A DNA stretch of 64,000 nt from an uncultured Erythrobacter sp. (GCF_947502395.1 NZ_CANMZM010000003.1:248001-312000), one strand, 5' to 3'. Shown: positions 9,895-19,202, counted from the first letter of the stretch. Notes: a model not told the origin generated them from the letters alone. Made by a program: numbers and translations.

Positions 9895-10515
9895 ATGAAC
9901 GGTAGACTTCTTAGTTTCGCCGCTTTGTTGGCAAGCGTGGCCTCGTTTCCCGCGATGGCCCAAACACAGGTCAATGCGCCTGATACCGGGCCTGATACTG
10001 GGCCTGTTGGCGGTGTCTTTGTCGAGCAAGTTGGCAGCGGCAATGACGCAAGCCTGACGCAATCCGGCAGCGCGCAGAATATCGATGTGAAGCAGGACGG
10101 TGACGATAACACCGTCGATGTGACCCAAACTGGCGATGGCGACCATTTTGCTGGGATCGACCAGACCGGTTCAGCGAACATCGCAACTGTTTCTCAAGCA
10201 GGCGATGCGCAAAGTGTTGCGATCATTTCCCAGACGGGAAGCGCCAACACTGCGCTTCTGTCGCAGAATGACAATGGTCTCATCGGCTCCAGCGCTGGGA
10301 TTGCTCAGAATGGCAATGGCAATCTTGCGACGCTTCTTCAGGACGGCTCTGACAATCAGGCAATTCTTGCACAGAATGGCGATAACAACACCATGACAGC
10401 AACGCAGCTCGGTGATGGCAATTCGCTTGAGTGGACCCAGACTGGCAATGGCTTGCCGGACATGGCTATCGTCCAATCCGGCGGTGCGACTGCGATTGTG
10501 ACTCAGGGCAATTAA
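9895..10515 (+). CDS. Small curlin-repeat subunit
   Basis: A 206-residue secreted protein with a signal peptide cleaved after AMA (about residue 22), a short linker with a repeated DTGPDTGP element, and seven to eight curlin repeats such as NTVDVTQTGDG and NQAILAQNGDN. The size is close to classical CsgA/CsgB. I chose the ATG at 9895 with an AAGGTG ribosome-binding site; a GTG two codons earlier is possible. Together with the 533-residue curlin it makes a two-subunit set; by analogy one would be the major fibre protein and the other the nucleator. The next gene follows after only 9 bases. Confidence 0.88.
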   Translation: MNGRLLSFAALLASVASFPAMAQTQVNAPDTGPDTGPVGGVFVEQVGSGNDASLTQSGSAQNIDVKQDGDDNTVDVTQTGDGDHFAGIDQTGSANIATVSQAGDAQSVAIISQTGSANTALLSQNDNGLIGSSAGIAQNGNGNLATLLQDGSDNQAILAQNGDNNTMTATQLGDGNSLEWTQTGNGLPDMAIVQSGGATAIVTQGN

Positions 10516-10524
10516 GGGACGCGA

Positions 10525-11283
10525 ATGACAACGGCACGCACAATCGCAAAAGGGCTGACCTTCGCAGGTCTTGCCTTTGCGTGGGGTGCGTCGAGCGTTG
10601 GATTTGCGCAGCAGTCAGAACCAGAGGTGCCGCGCGACGAAGCTGCCTTTGTCAATCAAGCACCCGAAGACTCCACTTCCAAAGTCTATTTCCCAGATAC
10701 GATCACGCCTGAGAGCGTGGCAGCCGCGCGAGCAAGAGCCGATGAGCGGCAACGCCAGATTGAGGCTGCAAAGGCCCAGCGTAGTACGCCTGTGACGCAG
10801 GTTTCGGCGCAAGGCGGCAGCAATGAAGTTGCACAGCTGTCGGACGGCTCCTCGACCGCAGTATTGGCTCAACTGAGCGCAGCCGAGCGCCGTGTGTTGC
10901 TTGATGCTGTGGAAGGCACCGACATTTGTGAGCGTGGAAGCGATATTCCTGCGCTTCAGGCTTTGTGCGAAACACGGCTAGAAACCCGCTCAGAAGAATT
11001 TGCTCAAGAACGTTCGGACGGCTCAGCCGAAGACAATCTGTTGGGTGGCGGGCTTGATGCTGGTCGCGCAGCAACGCTTCAGGCAGCGATCAGGCGGCTT
11101 GCAAATGTCGATGCGAATCCCGGCGATTTCGATAATCAGGTTCTGGCCTCCGTCACACTTAACCGCCAATCTGCGAGCGACGCCCAGTCTGCGGAAGCCG
11201 ACCGCGATCCCGCAGCAGACCTTAGCCAGGAAACACAGACTCTCGTTGGAGCGATTGTGCAGCAATTGGGTGGTGGAAATTAA
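10525..11283 (+). CDS. Unrecognised secreted protein in the curli operon
   Basis: A 252-residue protein with an N-terminal signal peptide (about residues 1-28, ending GFAQ). The middle carries a degenerate curlin-like stretch (SNEVAQLSDGSSTAVLAQLS, near residues 98-117), then a segment with two cysteines spaced for a possible disulfide (DICERGSDIPALQALC), and an alanine/glutamine-rich C-terminus. I do not recognise a named family. Its tight spacing (9 bases after the small curlin gene, 12 before the CsgH-like gene) and export signal suggest a curli accessory or minor fibre component. It does not look like CsgE, which is otherwise missing from this locus. Confidence 0.7.
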   Translation: MTTARTIAKGLTFAGLAFAWGASSVGFAQQSEPEVPRDEAAFVNQAPEDSTSKVYFPDTITPESVAAARARADERQRQIEAAKAQRSTPVTQVSAQGGSNEVAQLSDGSSTAVLAQLSAAERRVLLDAVEGTDICERGSDIPALQALCETRLETRSEEFAQERSDGSAEDNLLGGGLDAGRAATLQAAIRRLANVDANPGDFDNQVLASVTLNRQSASDAQSAEADRDPAADLSQETQTLVGAIVQQLGGGN

Positions 11284-11295
11284 GGAGCGCCTTTC

Positions 11296-11661
11296 ATGCG
11301 CCATGTCCTTGCCAAATTGGCTCTGTTCGGGCCTGTCCTTGCAATTTCTGCGGGAGCGAGCGCTGTGAACGCGTCGAGTGACCAACGTGCTTTGTCGCTT
11401 GAAGTGATTGAAACCAGCGATAGTGTTGAGGTTCATGTGGTCGCCAATTCTCCCGTCACGCAGCAGGTTGAGTTTACCGCGGAGCTGACCGGAGCATCCA
11501 ACGCTCGGCACAAAGGCAGCACCAGTGTTGCCTCGGGCAATCGGCAAGTGCTCTCGCGCATGAAAACCAACACTGGTGAAAGCTGGTGTGCCAAAGTGAT
11601 GGTGAAAGAGGCAGGCGGCGCTAACTACACCTTGACCGCAGGGGATTGCGATCTGATCTGA
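11296..11661 (+). CDS. CsgC/CsgH-like curli chaperone candidate
   Basis: A 121-residue exported protein: signal peptide to about residue 24, then a roughly 95-residue all-beta domain with alternating strands (LSLEVIETSDSVEVHVVA, QQVEFTAELTG). This size, fold pattern and position at the end of a curli operon match CsgC and its alphaproteobacterial counterpart CsgH, small Ig-like periplasmic proteins that stop curlin from polymerising prematurely. Two cysteines (SWCAKV and GDCDLI) near the C-terminus could form a disulfide. The family call rests on pattern and context rather than a strong motif. It ends the curli operon; a riboswitch region for the next operon follows. Confidence 0.6.
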   Translation: MRHVLAKLALFGPVLAISAGASAVNASSDQRALSLEVIETSDSVEVHVVANSPVTQQVEFTAELTGASNARHKGSTSVASGNRQVLSRMKTNTGESWCAKVMVKEAGGANYTLTAGDCDLI

Positions 11662-11808
11662 TGCTGCGTGAACGCGCCGAAGTACCATTGATGCGCAGCC
11701 CAGCCCCATTTTCGCACAATTAATTCGTTTGAGTGGCTTCGCCTCGATTGACGCGGCTCTTCGCATCCGCAACATGGGGCTTGCCCGCCAGGAGTGATTC
11801 TGGCGTCT

Positions 11809-12024
11809 TTCGCGGGAGAGACTTGGCCCTATCACCTTGCAAGAGGGGGTGGGCTTGGCGCCGAAGGAGCAACCGCCCCGGAAACTCTCAGGCAAATGGA
11901 CCGCGCTGGAATGGGCACTCTGGAAAGCGTGAGGGCAGCGTTGGCTGTTTGCCTCACCACCGAAGGGGAAGGCTGGACCTGGTAAGGACCGGCTAAGCTC
12001 TCAGGTTTTCCCGACAGAGGGGGC
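11809..12024 (+). ncRNA. Tandem glycine riboswitch upstream of gcvT
   Basis: Two consecutive glycine aptamers can be recognised. The first runs from GCGGGAGAGAC (near 11812) through GCGCCGAAGGAGCAA and GGAAACTCTCAGGCAAA to GGACCGCG (about 11904). The second runs from ACTCTGGAAAGCG through CACCGAAGGGG to AAGCTCTCAGGTTTTCC and the closing GACAGAGGGGG (about 12024). CCGAAGG and CTCTCAGG are the classic conserved blocks of this RNA. It lies directly in front of gcvT, the usual target: glycine binding switches on expression of the glycine cleavage system. The 147 bases between the curli operon and this RNA hold no gene I can support. Confidence 0.92.
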
Positions 12025-12029
12025 AGGAA

Positions 12030-12055
12030 CAACACCTTGTTTTGGGTGTTTTTGA
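12030..12055 (+). terminator. Terminator hairpin of the glycine riboswitch expression platform
   Basis: AACACC and GGTGTT arms surround a T-rich loop and are followed by a T run (TTTTT) just after the second aptamer. This is the likely intrinsic terminator that the glycine-bound riboswitch would prevent from forming or override. It ends about 22 bases before the gcvT start. Confidence 0.7.
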
Positions 12056-12077
12056 ACCTGTCTTGAGGGACCTGATT

Positions 12078-13229
12078 TTGAGCGACCAACCAATCGAAGA
12101 AGACGAGCCTCTGGAGGCAATAGAGCTCGGAAAGTTACCACTGGATGCGTGGCACCGCGACCATGGAGCGCGGATGGTGCCCTTTGCGGGCTATGAAATG
12201 CCGATCCAATATGAGGGTATCGTAGCTGAGCACGAATGGACTCGTTCTTCGGCGAGCCTTTTTGATGTGTCGCATATGGGGCAGCTGGCTTTGCGCTCGC
12301 CTGAGAATGATCCTGAACTTGCCGCGCGCGAGCTTGAAAGGCTGCTCCCCGGCCTGATCACAAGCCTGAAGCCAAACAAGATGCGCTATTCCATGCTGCT
12401 CACTGAAGAGGGCGGGGTGATCGACGATTTGATGGTCACCAATGTTGGCCCGCATCTCGCGCTCGTGGTCAATGGTGCGTGTAAATGGGACGATATCGCG
12501 CACCTTCGCGAGCATTTGGCCGATGAGGTGACGCTCACCCATTACGATGACTTCGCATTGCTTGCTTTGCAGGGACCGGAGGCTGGCGATATCTTGGAGG
12601 AGCTGATCCCGGGCACGGGCGCGCTCACCTTTATGACCGCCGATTTGTTTGAATATGATGACGGACATATCTGGGTGAGCCGGGCTGGCTATACCGGCGA
12701 AGACGGGTTTGAGATTTCGGTTCACGAAGGCTCAGTGGCCAAGCTAGCAGATGTGCTGACCAGCGATGACCGGGTCAAGCCCGCAGGGCTTGGTGCGCGC
12801 GACAGTCTTCGACTTGAGGCTGGGCTCCCGCTTTATGGCCACGATCTAACGCTTGAGACCGATCCGGTAAGCGCTGACCTCACCTTCGCACTTTCGAAGA
12901 AGCGCCGCGAAGGTGGTGGTTATCTTGGCCACGGACCGGTGATGGAAGCTTTCAATAACGGCCCAGCGGCCAAGCGTGTTGGCCTAAAGATTGAAGGCCG
13001 CATGCCCGCACGCGAAGGCGCGGACGTCTTTGCAGGCGACACTAAAGTTGGCGTTGTCACCAGTGGCGGCTTCTCCCCCACATTGGGTCAGCCAATTGCC
13101 ATGGCCTACGTCGATGCCGCTTACGCCGAAGAAGGCACCGAACTGATCTGTCAGGTTCGCAAAAAGAGCCTGCCCGCAACCGTTACTTCCATGCCTTTTG
13201 TGGCTCACAAATACTTCAGAGGGAACTGA
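12078..13229 (+). CDS. gcvT: Glycine cleavage system T protein (aminomethyltransferase)
   Basis: The T protein transfers the methylene group from the aminomethyl-lipoyl arm of GcvH to tetrahydrofolate, releasing ammonia. The 383 residues show the family motifs MVPFAGYEMPIQY, SLFDVSHMGQ, YSMLLTEEGGVIDDLMV, SRAGYTGEDGFEI and RDSLRLEAGLPLYGHD. The start is a TTG at 12078 with a GAGGGA site 7 bases upstream; codons further 5' would lie in the riboswitch terminator. The N-terminus is extended by about 25 acidic residues compared with many homologues. First gene of the riboswitch-controlled gcvT-gcvH-lipoprotein-gcvPA-gcvPB operon. Confidence 0.94.
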   Translation: MSDQPIEEDEPLEAIELGKLPLDAWHRDHGARMVPFAGYEMPIQYEGIVAEHEWTRSSASLFDVSHMGQLALRSPENDPELAARELERLLPGLITSLKPNKMRYSMLLTEEGGVIDDLMVTNVGPHLALVVNGACKWDDIAHLREHLADEVTLTHYDDFALLALQGPEAGDILEELIPGTGALTFMTADLFEYDDGHIWVSRAGYTGEDGFEISVHEGSVAKLADVLTSDDRVKPAGLGARDSLRLEAGLPLYGHDLTLETDPVSADLTFALSKKRREGGGYLGHGPVMEAFNNGPAAKRVGLKIEGRMPAREGADVFAGDTKVGVVTSGGFSPTLGQPIAMAYVDAAYAEEGTELICQVRKKSLPATVTSMPFVAHKYFRGN

Positions 13230-13232
13230 TCA

Positions 13233-13604
13233 ATGCCGCGTTACTTCACCGATGAACACGAATGGATCGATGTCGAAGGCGAAAGCGCCACAGTTGGCAT
13301 CACCGACTATGCGCAAGAGCAATTGGGCGACATCGTTTTTGTTGAACTCCCAAGCGTTGGTACCATGCTCGACAAAGGCGGCGATGCGGCCGTGGTCGAA
13401 AGCGTGAAAGCGGCAAGCGACGTCTACGCCCCGATCAGCGGCGAAGTGACCGAGGGCAATGAAGCGCTCGAAGAGGAGCCCGCCCTGGTCAATTCCTCTC
13501 CCGAGGAAGACGGCTGGTTCTTTCGCATGACCATTGGCGACAAAGCTGAGCTTGAAGGCCTGATGGATGACAAAGGCTACAAGGCGTTTGTCGAGGCGCT
13601 TTGA
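13233..13604 (+). CDS. gcvH: Glycine cleavage system H protein
   Basis: Lipoyl carrier protein of 123 residues that shuttles the aminomethyl group between the P, T and L proteins. The lipoylated lysine is Lys59 in [14 protein letters not shown]; the preceding DEHEWI and [19 protein letters not shown] segments are typical of GcvH. It starts 3 bases after gcvT and its stop overlaps the start of the next gene (TGATG). No L protein is encoded in the window, as expected because lipoamide dehydrogenase is usually shared. Confidence 0.96.
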   Translation: MPRYFTDEHEWIDVEGESATVGITDYAQEQLGDIVFVELPSVGTMLDKGGDAAVVESVKAASDVYAPISGEVTEGNEALEEEPALVNSSPEEDGWFFRMTIGDKAELEGLMDDKGYKAFVEAL

Positions 13605-14059
13605 TGCTTCGCGTCGCCATATTGCTTTGCTTGCCCATAGCCTTTTGGGGGTGTGCCGTAGATGTGCCGGTGGACGCATATAGCGTTGGAGAAGTCACGC
13701 AAGACATTACGTCGGCGGATAGCAAGCTTCACGGCAAGGAAATAGCGGTTAAAGGTTGGCTGGGACAGTGCGGCGGTCTTGATTGCGCGATCTATCCGTC
13801 ACTAGTCGATGCCAAGCTTGTGGCAGAAGGCGAGGCAGAATCAGAAGCGTGGTCTGCTGCAATGGATCGGCGGCTATCAATTGGTGGCGCTGATGACTTC
13901 GACCGTGCCGCCATGCTGATGCAATTCAGTGAAGTTGTGCTCTACGGTCAAGTGAATGCGACCCACAAAAAGCCACCAACTGAGAGCGGCAATGATTTCG
14001 GATGCTGGGACCGCTGCGATGACATCAAACCCACTTCAATTGAGCTTCTAGCGTTTTAG
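13604..14059 (+). CDS. Small lipoprotein of unknown function inside the gcv operon
   Basis: A 151-residue protein with a short signal peptide and a lipobox ending at Cys17 (AFWGC), so it is predicted to be membrane-anchored outside the cytoplasm. The mature part contains GKEIAVKGWLGQCGGLDCAI, with two cysteines five residues apart and a strand pattern that could be an OB-like fold (guess), and a second CWDRCDD pair near the C-terminus. I do not recognise the family. The ATG at 13604 is embedded in the gcvH stop codon and the gene ends 9 bases before gcvPA, so it is transcribed with the glycine cleavage genes although nothing suggests a part in the reaction. Confidence 0.75.
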   Translation: MLRVAILLCLPIAFWGCAVDVPVDAYSVGEVTQDITSADSKLHGKEIAVKGWLGQCGGLDCAIYPSLVDAKLVAEGEAESEAWSAAMDRRLSIGGADDFDRAAMLMQFSEVVLYGQVNATHKKPPTESGNDFGCWDRCDDIKPTSIELLAF

Positions 14060-14068
14060 GAAAAGCCC

Positions 14069-15445
14069 ATGCGTTACCTCCCCCTAACCGATACTGATCG
14101 CGGCGATATGCTGGCCAAAATCGGCGCGGATAATATCGATGACCTGTTCGTTGATGTGCCCGAAGTTGCCCGGCTCGATGGACCGATCCGCGGCTTGCCG
14201 ATGCATGCAAGCGAAATGGCGGTTGAGCGTCATATGAAACGCCTTGCTGGCAAGAACACCGTTGCGGGCGATGTGCCGTTTTTCCTGGGGGCCGGAGCCT
14301 ATCGTCACCATGTGCCTGCGTCGGTCGACACGGTTATTCAGCGCGGCGAATTCCTAACCGCCTATACGCCCTATCAGCCTGAAATTGCGCAAGGCACGCT
14401 TCAAATGCTGTTTGAATTCCAGACGCAAGTGGCAAACCTATACGGCTGCGCTGTGGCCAATGCCTCGCTTTACGATGGATCGACCGCGTGTTGGGAAGCG
14501 GTGGCGATGGCCACCCGGGTCACCAAGAAGAACCGCGCAGTGCTCTCCGGCGCGCTCCACCCGCATTACTCCGAAGTCGTCAAGACGATGGCGCAGTTCA
14601 CAGGTGATGTAATCGCAGACGCACAGCCCGCCATTCAAGCCGAGCCTGACATGGCCGGCCTGACCGCGCGCATCGATGAGGAAACCGCCTGTGTCGTGGT
14701 GCAATACCCCGACATTCTGGGCCGTATATCCGACCTTTCCGAGCTTGCCGATGCAGCGCATGAAAAGGGCGCTCTGCTGGTCGCAGTGAACACGGAGCCG
14801 GTGGCTTTGGGTGCAATCAAATCCCCCGGGGAAATGGGTGCGGACATCGTTGTGGGTGAGGGACAATCGATCGGCGTTGGTCTCCAGTTCGGTGGTCCGT
14901 ACTTGGGGCTATTCGCCGTGCGCAATCCCAAGCACGTGCGGCAGATGCCCGGACGGCTCTGTGGTGAGACCGTTGATGCAGAGGGCAAGCGCGGCTTTGT
15001 GCTGACGCTTTCGACGCGCGAACAGCATATTAGACGCGAGAAGGCGACCTCGAACATCTGCACAAACTCGGGGCTGTGTGCTCTTGCCTTCAGCGTTCAT
15101 ATGACCCTGTTAGGCGAAAAGGGCCTGCGCGAGCTTGCCGCAGAAAACCACCGCCTTGCCTGCCTTGTCGCGGATCGCCTCGCGCAGGTTCCCGGCGTGA
15201 GCCTCCTCAACAATGCCTTCTTCAACGAATTCACCATCATGCTTGACGGCAAGCCCGCACGCGACGTTGTGCGCGACCTTGCGGATCGCGGCGTTCTCGG
15301 GGGAGTTTCGCTCGGACGGCTCTATCCTGGTGACGAGCGTTTGCAGCAGGCGCTCCTTGTCGCTGTCACCGAGACGACAACCGAAGACGACATCGAGACC
15401 CTCGCCACGCAGCTTGAGGCTATCATCAAGGAGGACGCACAATGA
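14069..15445 (+). CDS. gcvPA: Glycine dehydrogenase (decarboxylating) subunit 1
   Basis: N-terminal half of the glycine cleavage P protein, 458 residues, in the split form common in alphaproteobacteria and Gram-positives. It has the fold-type I aminotransferase-like architecture without the PLP lysine; recognisable parts are [10 protein letters not shown] at the start, [30 protein letters not shown] and [14 protein letters not shown]. It pairs with the PLP-binding subunit encoded immediately downstream, whose ATG overlaps this stop codon (ATGA). Confidence 0.95.
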   Translation: MRYLPLTDTDRGDMLAKIGADNIDDLFVDVPEVARLDGPIRGLPMHASEMAVERHMKRLAGKNTVAGDVPFFLGAGAYRHHVPASVDTVIQRGEFLTAYTPYQPEIAQGTLQMLFEFQTQVANLYGCAVANASLYDGSTACWEAVAMATRVTKKNRAVLSGALHPHYSEVVKTMAQFTGDVIADAQPAIQAEPDMAGLTARIDEETACVVVQYPDILGRISDLSELADAAHEKGALLVAVNTEPVALGAIKSPGEMGADIVVGEGQSIGVGLQFGGPYLGLFAVRNPKHVRQMPGRLCGETVDAEGKRGFVLTLSTREQHIRREKATSNICTNSGLCALAFSVHMTLLGEKGLRELAAENHRLACLVADRLAQVPGVSLLNNAFFNEFTIMLDGKPARDVVRDLADRGVLGGVSLGRLYPGDERLQQALLVAVTETTTEDDIETLATQLEAIIKEDAQ

Positions 15446-17025
15446 ACGCTCCCAACAAATCCGGATGGAAGCCGCATATGGAGGTCGCCGACAGTAACGG
15501 CGAAAGCGTGACCACAACCGGCAACCGCGCGCTTATGCTCGAAGAGTCGCTGCTGTTCGAAATCGGGCACGCAGAGACAACCGGCGTTGACCTGCCAGAG
15601 GTCGATCCAAAGGCCTCGACCCGCCTCGGCGGGTTGGAGCGTGACGGTGCCATTGGTTTGGTTGGGCTAACCGAACCAGAGACTGTGCGCCACTACACGC
15701 GCCTTAGTCGCCAGAATTATGGCATCGATTTGGGTTTCTTCCCGCTTGGCTCATGTACGATGAAGCACAACCCGCGTCTCAATGAAAAGATGGCGCGGCT
15801 TCCTGGCTTTGCCGATGTGCACCCTTTGCAGCCCGTTTCGACGATCCAAGGCGCGCTCGAAGTTGTGAACGAGCTGGCCCATTGGCTGATCGACCTCACC
15901 GGTATGAACTCGGTCGCGATGAGCCCCAAGGCGGGCGCGCATGGCGAGCTTTGCGGTATCTTGTGCATTCGCGCAGCATTGGAAGCGCGCGGCGATGCCC
16001 GCGAAGTTGTGCTGGTGCCCGAGAGTGCTCACGGTACCAATCCAGCCACGGCGGCGTTTGCGAACTACCGTGTCGAGAACATCCCCGCGACACCAGCGGG
16101 CCGCGTGGATCTTGAGGCGTTGAAGGCGCGTCTTGGTCCGGATGTGGCGGCGGTGATGATCACCAACCCAAACACCTGCGGCCTGTTTGAGCCAGACTTT
16201 CGGGAGATCAGCGACGCGGTTCACGCGGCGGGCGGCTTTGTTTATTGCGACGGGGCCAATTTCAACGCCATCGTTGGCAAAGTGCGCCCCGGCGATCTTG
16301 GCGTTGATGCCATGCACATTAACCTCCACAAGACCTTCTCCACCCCGCATGGCGGCGGTGGTCCGGGCTCTGGCCCAGTGGTCCTCTCCGAGGCGCTTGC
16401 TCCCTTCATGCCTCTGCCTTACACAGCGCGCACGGCGGATGGCGTCGTACATCTGATCGAGGAAGAGCAGGCGGACGATTTCGCACGCGAGCATTTTGGC
16501 GGTGAGCTTTCCAGCTTCGGCCGGATGACCGCCTTCCATGGACAGATGGGCATGTTCACCCGCGCTCTCACCTACATGCTGAGCCACGGTGCCGATGGCC
16601 TCAAACAAGTGGCTGAAGACGCTGTACTCAATGCCAATTACATCTTGCGCAGTCTCGAAGATGTGCTTCATGCACCCTTCGCGGACAGCGGGCCATGCAT
16701 GCACGAGGCGCTGTTTGGCGATAAGGATTTTGGCAATGGTTTATCGACGCTGGACCTCGCTAAAGGCATGATCGACGAGGGTTTCCACCCGATGACAGTG
16801 TACTTCCCGCTTGTTGTGCACGGTGCCATGCTGGTTGAGCCAACAGAGACCGAGAGCAAGTCAAGCATTGACCAATTCATAACCGCCTTCCGCTCGCTCG
16901 CCGAGCGCGCGATTGCAGGTGACGAGAGCCTCAAGCACGCGCCGTACTACGCGCCTCGCAGACGCCTTGATGAAACAGCAGCAGCGCGTAAGCCAAAGCT
17001 TACCTGGGTGCCGTCTGAGGAATGA
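15442..17025 (+). CDS. gcvPB: Glycine dehydrogenase (decarboxylating) subunit 2, PLP-binding
   Basis: C-terminal half of the P protein, 527 residues, which decarboxylates glycine and loads the aminomethyl group on GcvH. The PLP Schiff-base lysine is Lys297 in [16 protein letters not shown]; other family blocks are [30 protein letters not shown] and [10 protein letters not shown]. The N-terminus carries about 25 extra residues before the conserved region. It is the last gene of the riboswitch operon; its stop codon directly abuts the stop of the convergent flippase gene with no spacer, so no separate terminator is visible. Confidence 0.95.
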   Translation: MNAPNKSGWKPHMEVADSNGESVTTTGNRALMLEESLLFEIGHAETTGVDLPEVDPKASTRLGGLERDGAIGLVGLTEPETVRHYTRLSRQNYGIDLGFFPLGSCTMKHNPRLNEKMARLPGFADVHPLQPVSTIQGALEVVNELAHWLIDLTGMNSVAMSPKAGAHGELCGILCIRAALEARGDAREVVLVPESAHGTNPATAAFANYRVENIPATPAGRVDLEALKARLGPDVAAVMITNPNTCGLFEPDFREISDAVHAAGGFVYCDGANFNAIVGKVRPGDLGVDAMHINLHKTFSTPHGGGGPGSGPVVLSEALAPFMPLPYTARTADGVVHLIEEEQADDFAREHFGGELSSFGRMTAFHGQMGMFTRALTYMLSHGADGLKQVAEDAVLNANYILRSLEDVLHAPFADSGPCMHEALFGDKDFGNGLSTLDLAKGMIDEGFHPMTVYFPLVVHGAMLVEPTETESKSSIDQFITAFRSLAERAIAGDESLKHAPYYAPRRRLDETAAARKPKLTWVPSEE

Positions 17026-18339
17026 TTAGGTTGTGCGCGGGGGCTCTGGTCGAGTTTCCGCACCCTCCTCGTCGGGCTCCACAACGATACGGATTTCGTG
17101 CAGGTTGAGGATCGCCACGTAAAAGCCGATCACTGCAAGGGCGCTTGCCCCCAGTACGGTGAAAGCTGCGCCCAGTGCGCCGTTCCATCCGATCGCCAAA
17201 TCAAGCAAGCCAAAGGCGAGCAATGTTGGTGCCGCGCGCACTACAAAGGCAGTGCCGGCGCGCCCGGCGGAAACCAGTAGAGATTCAAGGCTCGCCCCGA
17301 CGAGTTCGACCGCGCCCGCGATAGATAGAATGACCAAGGCCCAGTAGAACCCCCGACCGCGGAATTCCGCGCCAGCGATAAGATCAAGACCGAGCCGCCC
17401 GAATACGACAGCGACGAGTACCGCAAGAACCCCACCGATAAGCGCGACATTGGCCATGCGGCGAGCGATCACCAGCGCGTCCTGCTTTGCATGGACCAGT
17501 TCTGGCAAGATGGCTTTGGAGATGGCCTGCGCCAAGGCGACCAAGGCCTGCCCCAATTGACTTGCCACGCGGAAACCACCGAGCAGAGCAGCCCCGCCAA
17601 ATGCGCCGACCAAAAGGAGCGTGATCTGTTTGCCAGCAATCGTGAGGCTGCCCGACATATTGGTTGACCAGACAAAGCGCCATGCGTCCTTGTGCCGGGC
17701 AGGTATGCGGGTGAGGCTGAGCGCTGATAGGTCGATCCGTTCGTTGCGCGCGGCGGCAAACCAGAGAGCAGCGGCAACGATCAGCTCCGAGGCCGCATAG
17801 GCAAGGATAAACCCGGTGACCGTCGGCATATAGAGCCATGCGATCACCGCTCCCGTGGTGCGCACAATCGGCTGCACCGCTTCGGCAGCGGTTGCGGTGG
17901 CGTATTTGAAGCGAAGGCGCAGCAGCCCCAAAGGCGTGGTCCGGATCGACAAAAGCGAGATGACGCAATAGCCGAAAGTGAGCGGCAAAAGCTCCTCTGG
18001 CAATGGCAGCCACAAAGGTGCGCTCCAAACCAAAAGCGCTGCGAGAACAAGGCCCATGGCGACTGAGAGGAGATCGAGCGCGATAGCAAAGCCGGTCGCT
18101 TCACTCGCAGCGGTTCCGTCGCCGTTTGTCCCGTTCGCTCCCCAGCGCACAATAAATTGCCAAGTCTGGAAGTTGGCGATGCCGGTCACTACCAGGCCGC
18201 TCGCAACAATCGCTGCGAAATGGCCGAACATCTCGAGACCCAGCGTACGCGTCGCCAAAGCGAGATACACAAGGCTGAGCACGGCATTGATGCCGCGCCC
18301 ACCAAGCAGCCAGCCAATATTGGTAAAAAGACGCTGCAT
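17026..18339 (-). CDS. Polysaccharide/lipid-linked oligosaccharide flippase (MOP superfamily)
   Basis: A 437-residue integral membrane protein with about twelve to fourteen hydrophobic segments, starting with NIGWLLGGRGINAVLSLVYL and the LGLEMFGHFAAI motif typical of Wzx/RfbX-type polysaccharide transporters. These move undecaprenyl-linked sugar units across the inner membrane. A C-terminal tail of about 20 charged residues follows the last helix. No glycosyltransferases are adjacent, so its polymer cannot be assigned. It is divergent from the Nmad3 gene, with a 135-base region between the starts. Confidence 0.85.
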   Translation of the reverse strand: MQRLFTNIGWLLGGRGINAVLSLVYLALATRTLGLEMFGHFAAIVASGLVVTGIANFQTWQFIVRWGANGTNGDGTAASEATGFAIALDLLSVAMGLVLAALLVWSAPLWLPLPEELLPLTFGYCVISLLSIRTTPLGLLRLRFKYATATAAEAVQPIVRTTGAVIAWLYMPTVTGFILAYAASELIVAAALWFAAARNERIDLSALSLTRIPARHKDAWRFVWSTNMSGSLTIAGKQITLLLVGAFGGAALLGGFRVASQLGQALVALAQAISKAILPELVHAKQDALVIARRMANVALIGGVLAVLVAVVFGRLGLDLIAGAEFRGRGFYWALVILSIAGAVELVGASLESLLVSAGRAGTAFVVRAAPTLLAFGLLDLAIGWNGALGAAFTVLGASALAVIGFYVAILNLHEIRIVVEPDEEGAETRPEPPRTT

Positions 18340-18423
18340 TTGCGTTTCTGCGCCTCAATCCTTCCCTTGGTCGAGCCGAAAGCCCGCGTACCCATGATGC
18401 GCATAGCAAGGAAACCGCCACTT

Positions 18424-18441
18424 GCGACAACAATTTGTCGC
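18424..18441. promoter_or_regulatory. Inverted repeat in the divergent promoter region
   Basis: GCGACAA and TTGTCGC arms, each 7 bases, are separated by CAAT, between the divergent flippase and Nmad3 starts. Such a palindrome could be an operator or a small hairpin. No partner regulator is encoded nearby, so this is only a candidate site. Confidence 0.35.
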
Positions 18442-18474
18442 GTGGCTGTGGATGGCACGCTAAATGCGTTGGCC

Positions 18475-19200
18475 ATGCGCATCATATTTTCACGCAAAGG
18501 ATTTGACTCAAGCGCTGGGGGAGGGCCTTCGCCGATTGTGGATGGCGTGCCGATAAGCCTGCCGATACCAGCGGGAGCGGCGAGCCAAACGACCTATGGC
18601 GATCTGGCACTGGGCGATCACGCGGCGCGGGCAAGCCGGGGGAAGCTTGGCCCGGGCGACTTGTGCCATCATGATCCGATGTTCCTGAGGGACGGTACCT
18701 GCGCGTTTGGTCAATGCGGGGCAGCGCAAACCCATTTGGAACGGCAGGGCGTTGGCCTTGGCGATGTGTTTGTCTTCTTCGGCCTGTTCGCGGAGGAATC
18801 GACGGGCGAGCCGCATCACCGGATCTTCGGATACCTCAAGGTTGAGGAAATGGTGCCATTGGTTCGCGGCACTCCGGAAAAACTGCTCAGCATCGCGCAC
18901 CCTCATGCGCTGGCAATGCACCATTCCAATGACGTGGTTTGGCGCGGGGAAGGACGGACGGCTCGCAATGCAAGCAAGGCTTTGCGGCTCACCGTGCCCG
19001 AAGGACCGCCAAGCCTGTGGGAGCGGCCGGAATGGCTGAAACGCGGCGGACTATCCTACCACGGTAAGCCAGAGCGCTGGCTAAGGGGCGGCCGCTTAAA
19101 GAGCGTTGCGCGAGGTCAGGAGTTTGTTGCCGACATCGGACGGCGCTCAGCGCCTCGAGAATGGCTCGAGGGTTTGATCGCCGAAATCAACCGTCGCTAA
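18475..19200 (+). CDS. Nmad3-family protein (nucleotide modification associated domain 3)
   Basis: A 241-residue cytoplasmic protein. The opening MRIIFSRKGFDSSAGGGPSP and LPIPAG match, as I recall it, the Nmad3 family, described by comparative genomics of modified-base systems in phages and bacteria; HHDPMFL, FGQCGAAQTHL and GDVFVFFGLF are further conserved-looking blocks. The start at 18475 is chosen because the family begins exactly at MRIIFSRKGF; the frame is open upstream into the flippase region but that extension is unlike protein. Biochemical role is unknown. It stands alone here without visible DNA-modification or restriction genes. Confidence 0.72.
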   Translation: MRIIFSRKGFDSSAGGGPSPIVDGVPISLPIPAGAASQTTYGDLALGDHAARASRGKLGPGDLCHHDPMFLRDGTCAFGQCGAAQTHLERQGVGLGDVFVFFGLFAEESTGEPHHRIFGYLKVEEMVPLVRGTPEKLLSIAHPHALAMHHSNDVVWRGEGRTARNASKALRLTVPEGPPSLWERPEWLKRGGLSYHGKPERWLRGGRLKSVARGQEFVADIGRRSAPREWLEGLIAEINRR

Positions 19201-19202
19201 CT

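Noticed and set aside
11023..11895. 290-codon minus-strand frame across the curli accessory genes and riboswitch
   Set aside because: Overlaps two genes with signal peptides and a structured RNA; composition not protein-like.
15751..16704. 317-codon minus-strand frame inside gcvPB
   Set aside because: Antisense shadow of a conserved enzyme gene.
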